Source: Blastomussa wellsi (taxonomy: Eukaryota > Cnidaria > Anthozoa > Scleractinia > Plerogyridae). From it: 64,000 nucleotides of DNA. The stretch is taken from assembly GCA_947652115.1 (NCBI GenBank), contig OX393567.1, positions 25,937,127 to 26,001,126 on the forward strand. The letters run 5' to 3'. This document shows positions 1 to 18,434 of this stretch, in pieces (position 1 is the first letter of the stretch; every line of letters starts with the position of its first letter). Under the pieces are notes generated by a model. The model searched no databases and was not told the DNA's origin. It worked only from the letters and a program-made list of their open reading frames with translations. The position numbers and the translations under genes are program-made.

Positions 1-1407
1 GAGGAGAAATAGGAAATAAGTCAAGTAAGTCAATCAGTCTCTTGTGGGAATTAACAGGCAAAGGAATCTTTCCAAATTAGCACTTTTATACCTGAAAGCC
101 TCGGAGTCATGTAGAATTTTCATTTTTCGACCGTTGGGCTATTGGGAGAAAAAACAAAGTTTTTCCGGTATCTGCATATTAATTTTTGTCCGGAATCGGG
201 AGACTCGAGAATTTTCGGGAACACGCGAAGTAACGTTAAAATTAAAAATTTCAAAAGTTTGAGATTTTTTGAGTGCCTCAAACATCTGGGGCGCTGTTCA
301 AAATTTACGGGACGGCTCTCATTTAGAGATGGTACTGCTCAAACGGTATCTGTTAGAGTTCAGGTGTCACCTCCCGTACGCAGTTAAATTTTGACTAGTT
401 TACCCCATCCAGATCCTCAGAAGAGCATATTAGTATCGACATTCTTAACTTGCTTGTAATGGAGCCGTAATGCGAGGAATGTCTTTAAATGCAAGCCGAT
501 ACACTGATAATTCGAATTGTCCATCTGTCTCCCAAAAACGGGAAAGAAAACCTTTGCTACAACAGGAAGAAGTCGAAGGTAATGGTTGCTGCTTGGATAG
601 TCAGCTCGCCAACAACTTTTCTTTCTTCCCGAACTTATGCTGCCGGCGTAACAGATTGACCTGGAAAGGTTTCGAAATTAACGAGTAGCTTGGCCAGTTC
701 CGCGCGCCTGTACGACTTTGTCCATTTATTTCAGTGGCCCGCAAAACAGGCCATTTTCGGGTTACTTTCACAAGCTTGTTTCGACTGGTGTGCAATTCAA
801 ATTTATTTTAATGGTTTTGCATCAAGACTTAACTCAACACCGAGGCTAATGCAATTTAGGGAGTCTATGGAAGTTTTTTCATCCAATTCGAATAGCCCAG
901 TTTTATGTACAAATCCTTAATATTGTATTTCATCAACCTCGTTCATATCACAAGTTAGTGGGAAGTATTTCAGGTGATCCGAAGGTGTCTATTGGAAAAG
1001 AGTTATAAAATCAGTGGCTTCATTCCAGTTACGTTTTCCAAGCAGAAAAAGGAAACGCCCGTGACAATCAAACAAGACTATACCCAGAAACAGTCTGTTT
1101 ATTTATAATGATCGTGGTTAGTAGAAAAACCCTAGAAGTTTTCCACCAGTGTGCTTTCTTCTGGCTTCTTCATGATCCATTATGCCGCTAGACGTGGAGA
1201 TGACAAGGTATCTGAAATACAAAGCAAAGAACCTTTCTATCACCATATGGAAGGTGACAACAAAACACTTATTGGAAATCCATTGAAAATTCCTCATTTT
1301 GTATTTAAATGGAGTAAAAGGCAAGTACATGAATGCATTTCTCTAGTTATGAATGTACATAAAAATTTCGCACAACAAAGAGAAACAAAAAAAAAGGCAA
1401 AGTCTGC
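1..1407. other. Non-coding stretch, no recognisable gene
   Basis: Only short chance ORFs on both strands are seen, most opening at GTG or TTG, with no domain-like composition and no convincing exon between splice sites. Nothing resembles the EML gene that begins near 8.8 kb. It may be intergenic, or an intron of a gene extending beyond the left edge. Confidence 0.5.
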
Positions 1408-1637
1408 GTCGAGCCCTGTGGCCCATACTGCCGGGAGTATTTCTACTCCCCCCTGGATGGGATGCCAGTTCATCACAGGGTTACCCCCCAGTATCCATTT
1501 ATACACCTGGGTGGAGAGAGGCACTGTGAGAGTAAAGTGTCTTGCCCAAGAACAAAACGCAGTGTCCCGGCCGAGGCTCAAACCCAGTCCATCCAATCCG
1601 GAGTCCAGCGCACTAACCATCAGGCCACTGCGCCTCC
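1408..1637 (-). mobile_element. tRNA-derived SINE, copy 1
   Basis: Read on the minus strand, the element opens at about 1637 with a tRNA-like head. An A-box-like TGGCCTGATGG is followed by a B-box-like GGGTTTGAGCC, the internal RNA polymerase III promoter arrangement. A conserved body follows (reverse complements of gtatccatttatacacctggg and cactgtgagagtaaagtgtc), then a T-rich tail near 1385-1400. Related, more diverged copies lie near 14.3, 28.4 and 35.6 kb. The head cannot be folded into a good tRNA and is not a tRNA gene. Confidence 0.7.
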
Positions 1638-2223
1638 GAAACAGCTGCCAAATAACAAGCTTGCCTATGAAATGCTATCCTACAACCCATTCAATATCAA
1701 GAGACAAATGACTGCAAAAACTTTTACCAATGATGACTGCAAACAGTTGCCAATGGCAACTCAAAATTCTAATATACATACAGTGCATTGTCAAGTTACA
1801 TTGACTTGCAAACCACCCTTACCTCAAGCCGTAACAGATGGCAAATCACTTGACTTACCCAAACTGTCTTGATGGTAAGAGATTGCTTGCCCACTGCTCT
1901 ATGTCATGGACTTTCAAGTCGTAACGAGGACTTATAACACCACACTACAAAAACAAATAATATCCATTTAGGGCACCTGGATTACGCACTGGAAGGAGGA
2001 GAAATGTCTTGACTTTGTTAGGAGACAATCCAAAATGGTGATGCGTGGGAAATTTAAAAGCAATGATATTTTCCATTTATTATTATTAATTACATGTACA
2101 GTAAATGCCATACATGTATCTCCCCTGTCTGGAAAATTTAGGCAACAACTCTACGTCTCAAGAACAGAGGTTCCCTTTAAATGCCATGTTGGATGATAAT
2201 AGCGAATTGTTTGGCCAGGGATT

Positions 2224-2900
2224 CAGGGTCCGAAATTGCGACCAGCTGGTCGCCAATGCGACTGAAAATTGAGTGTTGGCGACCAGAATTTCATGGTTAG
2301 TCGCCAACAGGCGACTAAATTTTAGCATTGTGTCAATGTTTTGAACGAGCGCCCAAGGAATTAAATCGAAAAATTTCGCGTTTGATTTCAGCAAGAAACT
2401 TACCCCTTGTCTTGTCAAAGTTTTTAATCTCTACAGAAAGTAATTAAGATTAAAAGTAAAGGTAAGATTCCCGTTAGATGACCTTCAACAACCATTGTAA
2501 ACCACGTATTTAGCGGCCGCTATATTTTCAGCGGTTTTGTCTAAAAGCCATACCGTGGGCGCAATTTTGTTCGGAAGTGGCCTGGAACGAACAATATGGC
2601 CGCTTGTTCGTACATGGCTTCTTGAACGCTTCGAACAACTGGTCAGTCTTCAAAGTAACAGAGGTATCTATTCAACGAAAACTCCTTTTCAACTGAAATG
2701 TAAGCTACATGATATTTTAATGCCTTTATACATGCGAGTCTTAAAGAAACGTTTTTCAGAACTCAATGTTTTCGTGTTTTGCGGTGAGACAAAAATTTTA
2801 CGAACCACTTTTTGGCGACCAGATTTTTTCATTTGGCGACTGAAAAAAAATGTTCAGTCGCCACTTGGCGCCTGCATAAAAAAGTTAATTTCGGACCCTG
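2224..2900. mobile_element. Non-autonomous DNA transposon with CAGGGTCCGAAATT ends
   Basis: The left end CAGGGTCCGAAATT recurs exactly, inverted, at the right end (2887-2900). Subterminal blocks containing GGCGACCAG and CAGTCGCC are also inverted between the two sides. The 5-bp sequence GGATT lies on both sides (2219-2223 and 2901-2905) and fits a target-site duplication. No transposase reading frame is visible in the 677-bp body, so it is a MITE-type element. The superfamily is not assigned; CAGGG ends occur in hAT elements, but those usually make 8-bp duplications. Confidence 0.75.
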
Positions 2901-3222
2901 GGATTACGAACAGACTAACTCTTTTCACTGATTGTACATGTTCTGGCCAATTCTCAAGCCATCATCAGTAATCACTACTGATGATGGGTTAAGAACAACC
3001 CAAAAACATTGGCAATCAGTGAAGAGTCACTACGAAACCCATTTGATATCGTTACGTCAACTCCTGACTACAAGTATTTTCCATATAAATAAATCGTTCT
3101 CATGTAACATCATCAGGTACTAAAATCCAAGACTAAAGATATATCAAAGTTTTTATCCTTATCAGGCACAAGAGGTACTAAAGTTATTTCCATTTACAAT
3201 GTTCCAGCTCAATAGCGTCCTT

Positions 3223-3999
3223 CAGGGTTAGACATTAGCACTCACCCGCTCGCCCAGGCGAGTGTCTAAAGTGTCAGGCAAGCGCAAATCGCAGATCACT
3301 CATCCGTTTGACGAGTAAGATTTTCATTGCCAAGAAATAATTAAATTGCAAAATAAACAATGTTTTTACATTCACTAAACATTAACTTACTATTTCTATT
3401 TTACAAAGTTTTATGCTCAGAACTGTCCAATAAATTGGTGCTGAAATGCAACATTGGATTTTGTAAAGTCCTTCATAAATACAGTATATGGCTTCAATAA
3501 TCACAGAACGCATGTTCATGTACAAAGTTATACTGCTGGTCAGTATAGAGCCAATACAGACACGCAGGGATCTCAAGAAGATTCATCAATTTAAAAAAAA
3601 CTATTTGAAATATAAAGTATGTGCCTCTATTGTGATTTCTTGGGGTTTAAGGTCTTTAACTAGAATTTTTCATCAATTTAAAGCAATAACACTTGGTCTG
3701 CCAGGTGCTCGATGACATTGCAAGCGAATTGTTTTCCCGTACTTTACCAGCACTCTAATCAATGTGTGCTCTCCTGGTAGGTTTAAAAATGGTGTGAACT
3801 GATTGCGGCCAAAATGTGGAAATGTATTTCCGGAGTTTCTAAATTTGTTGACGAGAACTGAAAGAATGAAAAAAATGAAAGCCTCCCATAATACGAGGGA
3901 ATACAAGAAGACAAGTACGAGGAAGTTTTTTGGCAAGTGCATTTAGAAGGGTTACTCGCCCGATTGGCAACTGCTCTCAAAATTAAGTGTAAAACCCTG
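3223..3999. mobile_element. Second CAGGG-ended inverted-repeat element
   Basis: The left end CAGGGTTAGACATTA and the inverted right end CAGGGTTTTACACTTA face each other, with GGCGAGT / GGGCGAGTAAC motifs in subterminal positions. The flanks share TCCTT, offset by one base, so the duplication is imperfect. No transposase ORF is seen. Size and end style resemble the element at 2224-2900. Confidence 0.5.
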
Positions 4000-4172
4000 A
4001 TCCTTCGTTTAGAAACTAGTGCATTCTGAATTTCAGAATTATGGCGGTGCTTGGCATAAAGTGTCAATCATGTTCATCATAAAAGGTAAACTTATATCGT
4101 GATTTTTAGCCATTTCATTGACTGAATGGTGTTCGATTTATTTTTTTGTTTTGTGACAGTGTAAACGATCTA

Positions 4173-4325
<153 letters not shown>

Positions 4326-4453
4326 TTACAATTAGATCACTACATGTCAAGCACACCAGTGATGAAGAGAATGTCTTAATGTACATTCTTGGGTATTTGC
4401 ACATACGAGGTAACATGATACAGATGCATGTCACAGCGACAAATCATGTGTTG

Positions 4454-4796
4454 TTCACACATAGGGGGCATGTGGCAGGGACATGTAGCAGGGACATTTA
4501 GCAGCGAGATAATCACAAAAAATAATAAAAATAATCACAATATGTGCACACATGAAAATGTAGCGTCAACATGTCCCCAGGACATGAGGCAGTACCACAT
4601 CCCCTTGTGTGTCCTGATAATGTAATTTTAAGCCCAGAAAACATGATTTTGTCGCAGTTTTGTCCCTACAACATGTCCCATGGTATTCAACTAGTAAAAT
4701 TTGTGGGATGTGTCACACGGATACGATGCTCTCTGATGAAAAACACATGATTTTGTTACTCCTAGCAACATGCCATATCCTCTTGTGAGCAGGCAC
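4454..4796. mobile_element. Degenerate inverted-repeat element
   Basis: The left block tgttcacacatagggggca and the right block, inverted (tgctcacaagaggatatggca), are imperfect inverted copies. The interior is rich in GGGACATG and CATGTCCC motifs. This is probably an old MITE; boundaries are approximate. Confidence 0.35.
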
Positions 4797-4901
4797 CTTT
4801 AACAGAATTTAAGGAGGCTCAAAGTGACTTCTTTTAATTATTCCACACTCTTTGGCTTCTAATTGGATGACTGCACAAAATAATGTGAATTAATTATTTT
4901 G

Positions 4902-4995
4902 CAGGGCAAAGCTTATGACCAGCTGGTCGCACATGTGACTGGATTTTTGTTTGTGTGGCTGAAAAACCATGTGTGATCACACTTGTGCACCTGAA
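4902..4995. mobile_element. Solo end of a CAGGG-type element
   Basis: The sequence begins CAGGGCAAAGC and contains GACCAGCTGGTCGCA, matching the subterminal part of the 2224-2900 element (GCGACCAGCTGGTCGCC). No opposite end was found nearby. It is probably a truncated or highly diverged relative. Confidence 0.35.
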
Positions 4996-5200
4996 TCATC
5001 AGAGCAACTCTATCCTTCCTTTCTTGACCATCCGATGAGTTAGAAACAAGAAAATTGGGATATCTATACAAGATACACTGTACAACCTCAACCAGGATCA
5101 CTCACTAAATAAAAAAATAAAGGAAAATGTTGCAATTGTGTCTACGTTGAGTTGAGTTGAGTTGAGTTTGTGCCCTGTATGTGATGACCACTGTTTAGCC

Positions 5201-5864
5201 ATGGAACGTAAAAATAATTGCCTTTCACAGCTGAAAAGTATTGAACAGATCGAAAATCTTCAACGCTCGCAATTGGCAAGATATCACAACGTTCAAAGGC
5301 ACGTATTTCAGAGAACTACACCAAAATATCAGGTTTTTGCAATGACGAGCTCGATCAGGAGGCGAAAACAGAATTTCCATATTCATTATTGCACCTACCG
5401 TGTTTCATCATTACGGTCAGAAATTTTATGATAACCTTCGAGGAGGGTCGCAGAAGAACCTGCCGTTTTCCTCGTCTTTCAGCATTACATATGGAGTTGA
5501 GAGCGTCGCTCAAAACATTAATTCTCACCATGTTGAACCCTGGCACAGAAAACACAGACGTCAACACAAGCCTCAAAACAAAAGCCATGCAAATCCTCTT
5601 TCAAGCGACAGGATAGAAAATAACTATTCAAAAGCTTCGAACAGTCATTGTTTTATTTATAAAGATAGAAAAATAGTTAAAATTGCTTTCTCTGAAGCGG
5701 ATGCAGACGGATCTTTCCAAAGACATTTCCTCATACCTGGTGGAAAATCGCGATCGCGAGAGAGAGAAAGAAACTCGTTCCTAGACCATAATATATTCCC
5801 GGTAGCCTCGTTCTCAAGTCATTCCAGTTTCCAGGCGCGGCGCTGGGCAGCAAAGCGCGGGTAA
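5201..5864 (+). pseudogene. Possible unknown coding remnant with a frame change
   Basis: An ATG at 5201 opens a frame beginning MERKNNCLSQLKSIEQIE that runs to a stop near 5431. From about 5400 the next frame is open for about 150 codons and is rich in His, Asn and Ser (motifs [11 protein letters not shown] and SRSRERERN). The two frames overlap and could be one gene broken by a frameshift, or two exons, but no clear splice pair joins them. No family was recognised. A purely chance origin is also possible. Confidence 0.2.
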
Positions 5865-6325
5865 ACAGAAATCAACAAACGCAAATGGTGCACGTTTACG
5901 AGTGTAAATATTTGAGCTACTCTTAATCGTAGGTTAATACCAAGCATGTCATCTATCAGGGATCGACTCTAAGAAGATTCTTTCCTAAATCTTTGCGAGC
6001 AATGAGGCCTCTATTAGTTGTCTAAATGCTAACGTACGACTGCAAGTCAATGGAAGGTCGAACCTCTTGGGAAAAGAAATTGATGAGGTTTACGACCTGG
6101 TAAGCGCTTACGTTTTCCGTACAAAATAGATTCGATCAGCTGCTTAAAATACGATAACTGATGGATTGTTCAATGTACAAACAAGTTGTTAACGAGGAAT
6201 TTAATTTTACATCCCTGAAAACGTTTTCAAAGTGTTACACTTGGAAATTGTAGAGTGAATAGCGTGACTTGCATTGGTTAGGGATCTGTGGATTACGTCG
6301 TTCATCTTGGCTCCTTACAAATATT

Positions 6326-7195
6326 ATGTTTACAAGAGAGAAAGTTAAGGTGGACCCTGCTAAAACAAATGCTGAGAAAGGACGCAAAGGGAAAAACTCC
6401 AAAGCAGCTTGGGAGACGCTGCTTGCTAGCTCAGCAAACGGCAGATCACAGCAGTTGGGTTCTGGAAAGAGGAATGGGTACCCTCAACATGTACAGTGGT
6501 CAGATGATGAGGATGATGATGAAGATGAGTATGACAAGTTTAACACTTCCATAACGCCAAACGCATCCTTAAACTTCTCTGGTAGTCGCTCAAAAAGCTT
6601 TGAAAGCTTATGGAAAGCAGCAGCAGAGGGAAGATCAAATTCTTCATTGAACCGAAGTTTTGAATCCAGACCTGTGCCTATTGCTGACTATCAGGTACAC
6701 ACTGGCCAGCCACCAGTCCCCAAAGAAATTGTAAAACAATTACGAGAAGGAAAATATGTCAACTTTCAGGAACTACTCCCTGAAAATCTTGACAAAGAAA
6801 ATGCAAAGAACAAGAGAGTTGTTGATGAGACAGAAAGAGTGGATGACATCACTAAATGGACTGATTGCATGGCTGCTTACATTGCAGTCTTCACGTGTGA
6901 TTACCCTTATAGAATTAGAGACTTACTAGCATACCAAGGCATAATAACCAGGTTGTACCGTGAATGTCAAGATAAGAGGGCTTGGCAAAGGTATGACGTT
7001 GCCTTCAGACGCAAAGCATCACAGAGTGGACTGAAAGACTGGAGCACTGTTGATGAAAACTTGTGGATTATGGCTTCATCCAGAGATGCTCGAAGGGCTG
7101 TGCTTTGTAAAGCATGTCTGTCTTTGGCACATGACCAGTTATCTTGTCCATTAAATCCTAAAGAAGAAACCCCAAGAAAGCAACGCTCTTGGTAA
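6326..7195 (+). CDS. Intronless zinc-knuckle protein, retroelement gag-like
   Basis: The first in-frame ATG is at 6326 (289 aa); the frame is open upstream to 6269 but without an earlier ATG. The N-terminal third is basic then strongly acidic (WSDDEDDDEDEYDKF), followed by a Ser-rich stretch. The central part (about residues 130-260) is a folded-looking block with ITKWTDCMAAYIAVF and CDYPYRIRDLLAYQ. Near the C-terminus, CKACLSLAHDQLSC has exactly the C-x2-C-x4-H-x4-C spacing of a CCHC zinc knuckle, which is usual in gag-type nucleic-acid-binding proteins. No reverse transcriptase, protease, integrase or recombinase ORF and no terminal repeats were found next to it. Assignment to a retroelement, perhaps DIRS-like, is inference; a domesticated gene is possible. 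Confidence 0.55.
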   Translation: MFTREKVKVDPAKTNAEKGRKGKNSKAAWETLLASSANGRSQQLGSGKRNGYPQHVQWSDDEDDDEDEYDKFNTSITPNASLNFSGSRSKSFESLWKAAAEGRSNSSLNRSFESRPVPIADYQVHTGQPPVPKEIVKQLREGKYVNFQELLPENLDKENAKNKRVVDETERVDDITKWTDCMAAYIAVFTCDYPYRIRDLLAYQGIITRLYRECQDKRAWQRYDVAFRRKASQSGLKDWSTVDENLWIMASSRDARRAVLCKACLSLAHDQLSCPLNPKEETPRKQRSW

Positions 7196-7738
7196 TGCAT
7201 AATATGATAAGGGGCTTAAGGTACACAAGGCACTTCCATTTCTCGTGCAACTTGTCTCCCAATTTTGTTCTGAAATGAGTTACAGGTTTACAGGAAAAAA
7301 CTACCTGTAGTACATATTAAACACCTTGAATAAACAAGACAGGGATTTCTCCCAATTGTGACATTTCAATCCTAATCTTGTACCCAGATGTTTGCTCACT
7401 TTGTAGGAAACATCTGGGAGAGTCTGTTCAGTTCGTCATTCTGATTGGTCAATGAACAGCATCATCATTTGTGCACGGATGAAACAGACTTTGTTTTGCA
7501 CATGCTCACATACCATAGCACTCACATACCGTGAGCGTGGTAAGAAAATATAGCGGCTTTTAAAGTAATCACGGCATTACTTTTTCCTTAGTTTCCTTAG
7601 TGTGCTACACTTAAAGCAATGTCATTTTTTCATTTTGTGGGAGAATATATAGTTGTAGGAGTGTTGATACTGCATGTGTGTGAGAATCAGATTTGTCAGA
7701 AATACATCATTTAGTTTATTGGATAAAGTTAGTATAGG

Positions 7739-7899
7739 AAATCGCATGACCTTGAGTACAATTTGTGATTAATAGGTATAAGTGATGTTTTGAAAGCTCT
7801 CAAAATTGTATGAGCCTTTAGGCCAGTACAATTTGAGAGCATTCAAAACATCACGGGTACCTGTTAATTACGAATTGCATGAGAAGGTCATGTGATTTT
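7739..7899. repeat. Long-arm hairpin (MITE-like)
   Basis: The left arm (aatcgcatgacctt... to ...gctctcaaaattgta) is mirrored by a right arm whose reverse complement reads aatcacatgacctt... to ...gctctcaaattgtac. The arms are about 75 bp with scattered mismatches and a very short loop. This is typical of a foldback or MITE insertion. No coding content. Confidence 0.65.
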
Positions 7900-8772
7900 T
7901 TAATATTTATAGTACATTCAACAAAATTAAAAGAAAAAAGACTGCATTTGTTTCTTACCGTTGCATAAAATCTCTGGAGTCACACATTTATCCAGGTTTG
8001 CATTCTTTTTGTATTTTTGTTGGTTGCTGTTTCTTTAAGTTAATTGAAGCTCGTCCTCGTAAGAGAAAGCAAAACACCATGCTTGCCCGCATGTACACAC
8101 AGTTACTATAGAAATGTAATAGGTACTCTGCAGAGTACAATTAGGGATTAATTGTACTGCTCCCGTCCAATCAGAATAAAGTAATTTTATTGATTGTACT
8201 ATAATATATAAAATAATACATGCGTGTGCAGAAATACTGGACAAAACTTTGCTTCGAGTGTTGAACACAAGGGAAGAAATTTCATATCTCCAAGCAACCA
8301 TGTATTCTTTTGTTTATTTTATAAACATACTAGTAAAAAACTTTAAATTTATGACTTTCCAAAGATAATTTTTAACGTTAGAAGATGTCCCAGGGGTTTA
8401 AAAAATGTTTTGAGTTAGGAATCAGCAACTGGAAGAGTAGTTTGCTGTTTTAAGTGAGCTTTTTTCGTTGCAAAGCTGATTGCTAGTAACAAGTGACACA
8501 TAGTCAAGTAACCGGCGGAACTCTGGTGGTCACCAGGTTGTTTATGAAACCCCTGTTTCCGAAATTTGCCAAAGATTTGTGAGGAAGATCAATATTTATA
8601 ATTATCAACAATCTCAGCTTTGCCATTCACTACACTCACTATATTCACTTTATTCTTCACTATAGCTGTGAATTTGCACTGAGAGCATTTACATTTCTGA
8701 AAATTGTAACTGTTAAAGTAGGCCAGATAAAATAACTAGGTGTTTCAACTCTGTACAGTTTGTTCATTGCTT

Positions 8773-8775
<3 letters not shown>

Positions 8776-8805
<30 letters not shown>
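8776..8805. repeat. (AAT)n microsatellite
   Basis: About ten AAT units end roughly 17-30 bases before the two candidate acceptor sites of the first EML exon (exon starting at 8823 or 8836). Length variation here could alter the acceptor context. Confidence 0.85.
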
Positions 8806-8835
8806 TTTGATGCTTGTACAAGGTTATCTTCTAAG

Positions 8836-15785
<6,950 letters not shown>

Positions 15786-15900
15786 AACTGTTAGTAACGC
15801 TGGAGAACAATGACAATAGTTAGTTAGCCTACCAGCGAGTGCAGCTGTCTCGAATGTGGCCTGCATGTAGCCATACCCACCCTACCCCTCCCCCGGAAGA

Positions 15901-15928
15901 CGGGGTGGGTGGGGGGTGAGGGGGTGGG
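15901..15928 (+). promoter_or_regulatory. Potential G-quadruplex in EML 3' UTR region
   Basis: The plus strand has five G-runs of three to six bases separated by one to three bases, starting about 120 bases after the EML stop codon. A C-rich block (15884-15896) lies just before it, so a GC hairpin is an alternative fold. If transcribed, the G-rich strand is the RNA sense strand. Function is unknown. Confidence 0.5.
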
Positions 15929-16662
15929 CACTTAGGCTCCTCATCGCTCACAGCTGATCTGACATGGTTTTTCTGCTATCGAGACCACTTTGCTGTGTTA
16001 ATGCCCCCCTGTCATAGTTAGATAATCAGGGCGTATTTTTGTTTTGCCTTAGTTGTATCTTTCGGAAAAGATTTCAGAATGCGCCGAATATGATAATTTT
16101 GTAATTTGGACATTCCTCATATAGCTTTGTATTTATTTGGTGTTATTTATAGAGGGATCTCTACATTTAGGAATCAAAGGTCGTTCTCGCTTTTTAAAAG
16201 TAAATGTACGATGTATAGCAGATTGAATTTTTAGTCTCGAGTTAGAAATGAAATTCTCTTTACACATTGTCATAAAATTATTGTTTGGACGATCAGTGGT
16301 GGACAACTGACCTAAAAACGCAATACGATCTTACAAAAACTAAAAAAAATGTTCGGTAGCCTTTCTCCTCAGACTTCCCACAAACATATTTACCACTGGC
16401 AGCATCCCTGGAGAACAGCAGAAAATAAGAAAATTGCAGGCAATGGCACTGAGGAAGGCAACAGAAAGGCTACTGAGAATTATTTTTTTATTTGATCGTA
16501 CGTTTTAAATCAGGGTCAAAATATCCCGAAGTTGATGACTCTGACAATGCCTTGTTATTGTATAAGGAAGGTTTGGCATTCACAGACTAGGACGTAAAAT
16601 ATTCTGTTTGTACCATGTTAGCACTGCAGTAAAAGCAGGAAAGCGATTGTAGCTGTTAAGTA

Positions 16663-16807
16663 ATGTATCAAACACGAGAGACAGTGTTTCATCACATCTC
16701 CAAACACCGAGAAGAGAGTTGAAAATACGACGCGCAGCGGAGTATTTTTGATGAACTTCGAGGTGTTTGGAAATGTGATGAAACACTGTCTCGAGTGTTT
16801 GATATAT
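16663..16807. repeat. Hairpin MITE
   Basis: Left arm atgtatcaaacacgagagacagtg and inverted right arm atatatcaaacactcgagacagtg pair, and the pairing continues through TTTCATCACAT and CCAAACACC. The arms total roughly 60 bp around a short spacer. Confidence 0.7.
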
Positions 16808-17569
16808 CGTCTCAATCGAAACTAAAACTACGGAGAAAACGAAGAAATGAAATCGTAAAAATCTATGCTAATTAAGATCACATTTCCAAACCACGGTTAC
16901 GGTTCTGATTTCCTTTGTTTTAACGTGATGAATTATTAATGAGTTTCAGAATAGTGTATATGCAACCAAAATAATGTTGGTATATTGTCAGTATTATATT
17001 CTTGATGTACAAAAAGGTTCATACTTTAGGTTAGCAATTTATAGTTTAGCTTATACTTTAGCTTATCCCTCGCGAGAAATACCTGTAAAGTTGGACCCTC
17101 AAATTACCTTACTGGTGACGTAGGTCTGCAGAGCTCCTTGTAGTCCTTCACAGTGGTCAAACGTTGCGGGCGTGTGCTGTTTTGCCCAAAACTTCGCTTC
17201 CAAGCCAAAAATTACGAGAGTCGCTTAAAAGTTAAGTAGTCCCACTGGTGCAAATTATATGAAATGATCTATTCCTGAGCTCAATTATTTATCCTCAAGG
17301 GAGAGACGGCTGAAAACAGAATAAAAGCCGTGGCAAACGAAGACGCATTTTAGCGGACATGTTGCTCGTGATGTTACCTTGTGCGAGCAAACAAGGAAAC
17401 ATTTGTTGCGGACACAAAGGTTTCTGAAAAATATAGGAAACATTTTTTGTGTCTTGGACACCAATTTTGTGTCCGCTAGAATGTTTCGCGCCCGGGCAAA
17501 TAGGCAAACATTTGTGTCCCCGACACTGCGTCCGCCACAATGTGTTCTCATTTGCCAGGTCGCTCAACG

Positions 17570-17782
17570 CACAGATTTACAAATGGACATTGATGGGAAT
17601 GTCATGTCCGTCGGGTGCCTTGAATACCAAAAGAAGTATTTTACAAACGACAAAAAAGCACAGATTTACAAATGTACATTGATAAAAATGTTATGTCCTT
17701 AGTTACATGTTATAATCTAGGTACTTTCTTACAGTCGGGTGCCTTGAATACCAAAAGAAGTATTATTGCAAACGACAAAAAA
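17570..17782 (+). repeat. Imperfect two-unit tandem duplication
   Basis: Unit 1 (17570-17658, 89 bp) and unit 2 (17659-17782) both run from CACAGATTTACAAATG through GTCGGGTGCCTTGAATACC to ACGACAAAAAA. Unit 2 carries an extra block of about 33 bp (tagttacatg... to ...tttcttaca) before GTCGGGTG. Confidence 0.75.
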
Positions 17783-18407
17783 TAAATAAGAGGATTTCAG
17801 ATATTGTGTGTGGTGTGATACCTGGATGGCAGTTTTTAAATGACGTCAACGTAACATGATCTGTTTGTCTGTATGGACAGAGTTTGGATTGGATCATGAC
17901 GCTGTCGTGAAACAAGACCAAAGTAAATGATTACCGACAGGAAATGGAGTCACATCAGGCACATCCATATTTGGATTTTAGGAAGACAATACCGGTCAAA
18001 ACGCAAGAGATATTCTAGAGATTCCGATAGAGATATTCTTGTAAATTTCCAAAGAAAACGTTAAAATGTCAATTACTCATGAATGTGATTTAAAAATAGC
18101 GAAAATATGCCAAAAATATGCTAACGTTTGGAAAAGGTGTTGTGAAGTGGCTTACCCTCCAAAAAAGTTGCTCAGAATCGAAACATTTGCTCAAAATCGT
18201 AAAAGTTGCTCAAAAAAGTTGCCAAGCAGAATCTGTCTAGGCCTAGTCAACATTACATCATTTTCAGGACTAGATATTAGCATTATATAGTATAACAAAA
18301 CCCTTAGTCCTACACCGGGTATGTGTTTGACGTTATTTTGGTCCTAAACAGGTTCGGGGACTCATACCTCCAGCGCCACCACTATAATCAAACATGAATC
18401 AAGTTCC

Positions 18408-18434
18408 CTCCCCCCACCCCCCTCCCCCCCCCCC
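18408..18434. repeat. Poly-C tract
   Basis: A nearly pure C run interrupted by single A or T bases. The minus strand could form a G-quadruplex. It is prone to sequencing and assembly length error. Confidence 0.7.

Larger units (their letters stand above)
7196..8822. other. Non-coding stretch with a hairpin element
   Basis: No exon-like frame was found. The stretch contains the 7739-7899 hairpin and ends in a (AAT)n run at about 8776-8805, directly upstream of the first EML exon seen. Whether it is intergenic or an EML intron cannot be decided from the sequence. Confidence 0.4.

Noticed and set aside
43..920. Short ORFs at the left edge considered as EML exons
   Set aside because: No HELP or WD motifs and no matching splice phases.
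1560..1637. Possible tRNA gene
   Set aside because: A- and B-box-like motifs are present, but the sequence is the head of a SINE with a long body and related copies; no good cloverleaf.
1294..1872. ORFs of 108-186 aa around 1.3-1.9 kb
   Set aside because: They run across the SINE and are repeat-derived.
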